DNA from: Flavobacteriales bacterium
GTDB lineage: Bacteria > Bacteroidota > Bacteroidia > Flavobacteriales_F > PHOS-HE28
Direction of reading: 5' to 3'
Assembly (NCBI GenBank): GCA_016718655.1
Contig: JADKCV010000018.1
Location: 1 to 64,000, forward strand
Length of the DNA: 64,000 nt
Part shown: piece after piece, positions 61,367-64,000 of the stretch
How the letters are laid out: each line of letters starts with the position of its first letter
Position numbering within the stretch: the stretch's first letter is position 1
Notes under the pieces: generated by a model
Databases searched by the model: none
What the model was told of the DNA's origin: nothing
The model's input: the letters and a program-made list of their open reading frames with translations, nothing else
Position numbers and translations under genes: made by a program

Positions 61367-62139
61367 TCAGCGGGCTTCCCATGCTTGGCGCAATGCACCC
61401 AGGAAGGCATCGCTCTGCTGTGCGCCGCTCACTGCGAACTTGCGATCGAGCGCGAAGAAGGGCACGCCGCGAACGCCCAACTGCCGGGCCTCCGCCTCAT
61501 CCTTGCGTACTGCATCAGTGAACGCAATGGTCGTGAGCATTTCCGCCACAGCAGCCCCATCCAGGCCCACCTCACTAGCCAGACGGATGAGCGTAGGAAC
61601 ATCGGCAAGTGGGCGCCCTCCGTGAAATAGGCCTTGAACAGCCGCTCTTTCATTGCATTACCCTTCGCCACGGTCTTGGCGTATTGCAACACACGGTGCG
61701 CATCGAAGCTGCTGCCGATCACCGCCTTGTCCATGGCGTACTCCAAGCCGACCGTGCGAGCACGGTCCACCACACCCTGCACGCGCGCTTGGGCATCGGC
61801 GCGCGTACCACCGTACTTGGCCACGAGCATGCCGTACATGTCGTGTTCACTGCGGGGCGGTGCTTCGGGGTCCAGTTCGAAGCTGCGCCATACCACTTCC
61901 ACGCTGTCGCGATGCTCGAACTCCGCCAAGGCCCGCTCGAACTCGCGCTTACCGATGTAGCAGAACGGGCATACCACATCACTCCAGATCTCGACCTTCA
62001 GCGTGTTCTTCGTGTTCAAAGGATCCGTTGGCATGGCGTTAGATGGTGCTTGGGCAGGTGCAGGTGAACGCGCGCAACCCAGTACCAGAACTGCGGCCAA
62101 CATAGCGAAATGCCATGGACTTCGCGGAGGGGAAGGCAT
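61367..62139 (-). CDS. FrnE-like DsbA-family oxidoreductase with lipoprotein signal (one frameshift)
   Basis: The ATG at 62139 gives MPSPPRSPWHFAMLAAVLVLGCARS, a lipoprotein-type signal (lipobox VLVLGC, C22). Residues about 47-215 are a DsbA-like fold with the active site VVCPFCYIGKREFERAL (C57-x-x-C60). Further conserved parts are RSFELDPEAPP, VVDRARTVGLEYAMDKAVIGSSFDAHRVLQYAKT and, after a shift near 61590, VGLDGAAVAEML and GVRGVPFFALDRKFAVSGAQ with the cis-Pro. FrnE/YwbO proteins are normally cytoplasmic; this one appears to be exported. Confidence 0.85.
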
Positions 62140-62143
62140 GCGA

Positions 62144-62151
62144 CAAATGTA
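62144..62151 (-). promoter_or_regulatory. -7 promoter element TACATTTG
   Basis: An exact TAnnTTTG on the minus strand, ending 4 nt before the ATG at 62139. A leaderless transcript is expected. Confidence 0.55.
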
Positions 62152-62254
62152 ACTCGGTGCGTTGCCTACGTGCTGGTCCAACAGTCCCCTTTTGATGAAA
62201 AGCAGGGTGATACCGTATGGTGTTCGGATGGTCTTCCTTGCTTTACGTCCGAAC

Positions 62255-63679
62255 ATGTCAGCCATTCGACACCTGCTCTGGTACACGTTCCTGTTCGGGG
62301 CTGCGTTACACGCTACCGGACAGTCGACCTGGCGGGCAGATGGCTTGCTGCGGACCTGGCCAGTGCAACAGGCCATGGAACGAACAATTAACCGGCCGCA
62401 GGGTGGCGTCATATCCGCCCTGGACACCCGCGACCTGGCCCGGACGTTGCGCGCTGGACATCCGGACCTGCCGGTATTCGCGGATAGCGCTGTGACCCGA
62501 CTTGTGGAAGGCTATGGACAGGAACACCGCGAACACCTGCGGGTGATGCTCGGTGTGTTCGCTACGTATGAGCCGTTCCTGGAAGCCCAAGTGCGTGCTG
62601 CCGGACTACCGGAAGAAGTGAAATACCTGCCATTGGCCCTGTCCGGCATGAACCCGCTGGCCGCATCTCCAAGTGGTGGCGCCGGGCCCTGGCGCTTGAC
62701 CCGTTCAGTGGCAGTGCGGTACGGCTTGGTAGTGAACAACGGTATCGACGAGCGCTATGACATCCGATCAAGCACGTTCGCAGCCATGAACCATGCCCGC
62801 GACTTGCAGCAACAATATCCGACGCTGGAATTGGCCCTCATCGCGTTCGCCTGTGGACCGGCCAACCTCACACGTGCACGGCAACGCAGCGGTGGCGCTA
62901 CCGGTATGCAAGCCCTTCACCCGCATATGGACCTGCCGGAGCAGGACATTCTGCCCACCTGGATGGCAATGATGTATCTGGCGGAAGAGGCATCCACGCT
63001 CGGCATCAGGCCATTCATTCCGGGATCGGCCGAGCCGGTGGATACCGTACGGACCACTCGTGCTTGGCGCTTGGCCGGGATCGAGGAGGCATTGGGAATA
63101 CCGGCTGCACAATTGCGTTGGTTGAACCCTGTGATCTGTGGGACCCATGTGCCTGCTTACCATGCCCTCTTGTTACCGGAAGGCGGTCGCGCGCGGTTCG
63201 AAGCCATGACAGACAGCTTGATCAGCCACGAAGCAGCGGAACGCGAGCAAGTGGCCACGCTGACCACTGGAAGTGATGAGGTACAGCGGTTACCGGATGG
63301 GCGCGAAGCGACCTACCATCGGGTGAGGCCAGGCGACCAGCTCGGTAGGATCGCTTCACGCTACGGTGTGGGCTTATCAGAGTTGAAGGCGTGGAACCAA
63401 TTGAAGAACGATCATATCGAAGTGGGTGAACTCCTCACCGTCTACGTGACCACCGGTGTGCGCGAGCGAACCGAGGGAACCGCTGGGGAAGATGATCGCG
63501 ATGTGGCGACAAAACAAGGGACGAAGGACCCGACATTCGCATGGTATACCGTGAAGCGCGGGGATTCCCTCTATTCCATCGCCAAACGGCACAGCGGTGT
63601 GAATGCCGATGACCTGATGCGCCTGAACAACATCGGCCCGAACATCAAGGCTGGGCAGCGCATCAAGATCCCCAAGTGA
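62255..63679 (+). CDS. Transglycosylase-like LysM protein lacking the catalytic Glu
   Basis: 474 residues. The signal peptide starts at ATG 62255 (MSAIRHLLWYTFLFGAALHATGQ). Residues about 90-240 are an SLT/MltD-type lysozyme fold: YEPFLEAQVRAAGLPEEVKYLPLALSGMNPLAASPSGGAGPWRLTRSVAVRYGL, NNGIDERYDIRSSTFAAM. The catalytic Glu of the family (normally ...V-E-S-G/A-F-x-P) is Leu at residue 129, and the downstream L-W-Q is P-W-R. Two LysM domains follow (about 350-395 with RVRPGDQLGRIASRYGVGLSEL; about 428-473 with YTVKRGDSLYSIAKRHSGVNADDL). It is probably a non-catalytic peptidoglycan-binding or scaffold protein in the periplasm. Confidence 0.9.
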   Translation: MSAIRHLLWYTFLFGAALHATGQSTWRADGLLRTWPVQQAMERTINRPQGGVISALDTRDLARTLRAGHPDLPVFADSAVTRLVEGYGQEHREHLRVMLGVFATYEPFLEAQVRAAGLPEEVKYLPLALSGMNPLAASPSGGAGPWRLTRSVAVRYGLVVNNGIDERYDIRSSTFAAMNHARDLQQQYPTLELALIAFACGPANLTRARQRSGGATGMQALHPHMDLPEQDILPTWMAMMYLAEEASTLGIRPFIPGSAEPVDTVRTTRAWRLAGIEEALGIPAAQLRWLNPVICGTHVPAYHALLLPEGGRARFEAMTDSLISHEAAEREQVATLTTGSDEVQRLPDGREATYHRVRPGDQLGRIASRYGVGLSELKAWNQLKNDHIEVGELLTVYVTTGVRERTEGTAGEDDRDVATKQGTKDPTFAWYTVKRGDSLYSIAKRHSGVNADDLMRLNNIGPNIKAGQRIKIPK

Positions 63680-63681
63680 GC

Positions 63682-64000
63682 ATGCGGCCGGCACACACGT
63701 TACTCTTTCTGCTCCTGGTCCTTGGCACGTTGAGTGTGTTGGGGTTGCTCTGGCCGGTCGCCGGTGTGGAGGTCGCTGGAACGGTCATCCGCATGCCTTC
63801 TCCACGCACCTTGTTCGTTCAAGATGCAGCAACCGTTGTGGACATCAGCGCGATCGAAGCCCTGAAGACCGATAGCCTACCGGGTATGGACAGCACATCC
63901 GTAGCGCTGGACACCGTTCCGACCGGACGTCCCTTCGTACTCGATACGAGTGCACTCCCCCCGCTCCAGGAACGCATCGCATTGCACTATCCCAACGGGG
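63682..64000 (+). CDS. Partial membrane-anchored protein (runs off the window)
   Basis: The start is ATG 63682, 2 nt after the previous stop, so it is co-transcribed with the LysM gene. The N-terminus MRPAHTLLFLLLVLGTLSVLGLLWP is a membrane anchor. The visible remainder (VAGTVIRMPSPRTLFVQDAATVVDISAIEAL, then a Thr/Ser/Pro-rich linker) is periplasmic. Nothing catalytic is in the visible part. A cell-wall or SGNH-type enzyme is possible from the operon position but not supported by a motif. Confidence 0.65.
   Translation, partial: MRPAHTLLFLLLVLGTLSVLGLLWPVAGVEVAGTVIRMPSPRTLFVQDAATVVDISAIEALKTDSLPGMDSTSVALDTVPTGRPFVLDTSALPPLQERIALHYPNG

Noticed and set aside
1..64000. CRISPR arrays, insertion sequences with transposase, rRNA or tRNA genes
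   Set aside because: No evenly spaced short repeats, no transposase-like frames and no RNA gene signatures were seen on either strand.

Overview
The window is a piece of a Bacteroidota chromosome, most likely a GC-rich Flavobacteriales-type lineage. The evidence is the seven proteins with type IX secretion (T9SS) C-terminal sorting domains (four type A, three type B 'gliding motility' type), a SusC-like TonB-dependent receptor, a B12-binding MerR regulator, DUF4397, PKD and CotH surface proteins, and promoters of the TAnnTTTG type with almost no Shine-Dalgarno sites. Base composition is clearly GC-rich by eye. No rRNA, tRNA, CRISPR array, transposase or phage gene was found.

Layout. 0-5 kb: two T9SS proteins, a damaged succinate-semialdehyde dehydrogenase and a small periplasmic LTxxQ-like protein. 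5-10 kb: a TonB C-terminal-domain protein divergent from tryptophan 2,3-dioxygenase, an AraC regulator and a SprB-repeat T9SS protein. 10-17 kb: a beta-CASP nuclease, a DUF2214 membrane protein, a TonB-dependent receptor and a secreted alpha/beta hydrolase. 16.7-24.4 kb: MurQ, a conserved unknown, Nudix, an MnmD-like methyltransferase, a beta-propeller/TPR protein, an M42 peptidase, a membrane protein, GNAT and a GT39-like glycosyltransferase. 24.5-37.4 kb: an S9 peptidase lipoprotein, a CotH surface protein, a three-repeat DUF4397 surface protein, a CarH-like regulator, a GlcD-type flavoenzyme, a tail-fibre-like repeat protein and a K+ channel. 37.4-43.5 kb: a 2038-residue PKD adhesin. 43.6-48.3 kb: a minus-strand cluster LLM oxidoreductase, hisS, hutH, alpha/beta hydrolase. 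48.6-52.5 kb: two paralogous secreted TPR proteins around a J-domain/KTSC protein, then a choice-of-anchor-B protein. 53.1-54.3 kb: a DUF4143 ATPase tightly bracketed by two inverted copies of an AT-rich palindrome, the most unusual structure here. 54.4-64 kb: ABC-F (EttA-like), PadR/PspC pair, ureohydrolase, SAM methyltransferase, SET protein, a FrnE-like thiol oxidoreductase lipoprotein, and a transglycosylase-like LysM protein that lacks its catalytic glutamate.

Sequence quality matters. About 29 apparent single-base frameshifts, many in homopolymers and even in the essential hisS gene, point to uncorrected indels of a long-read assembly rather than pseudogenes. They are concentrated at 2.4-5 kb, 10.6-22.8 kb, 46-47 kb and 60-62 kb. 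I annotate such genes across the shifts and say where each shift lies. Functionally the window mixes housekeeping (hisS, murQ, ettA, mnmD), amino-acid catabolism (TDO, HutH, SSADH, ureohydrolase) and many secreted surface proteins typical of gliding or biofilm-forming Bacteroidota.
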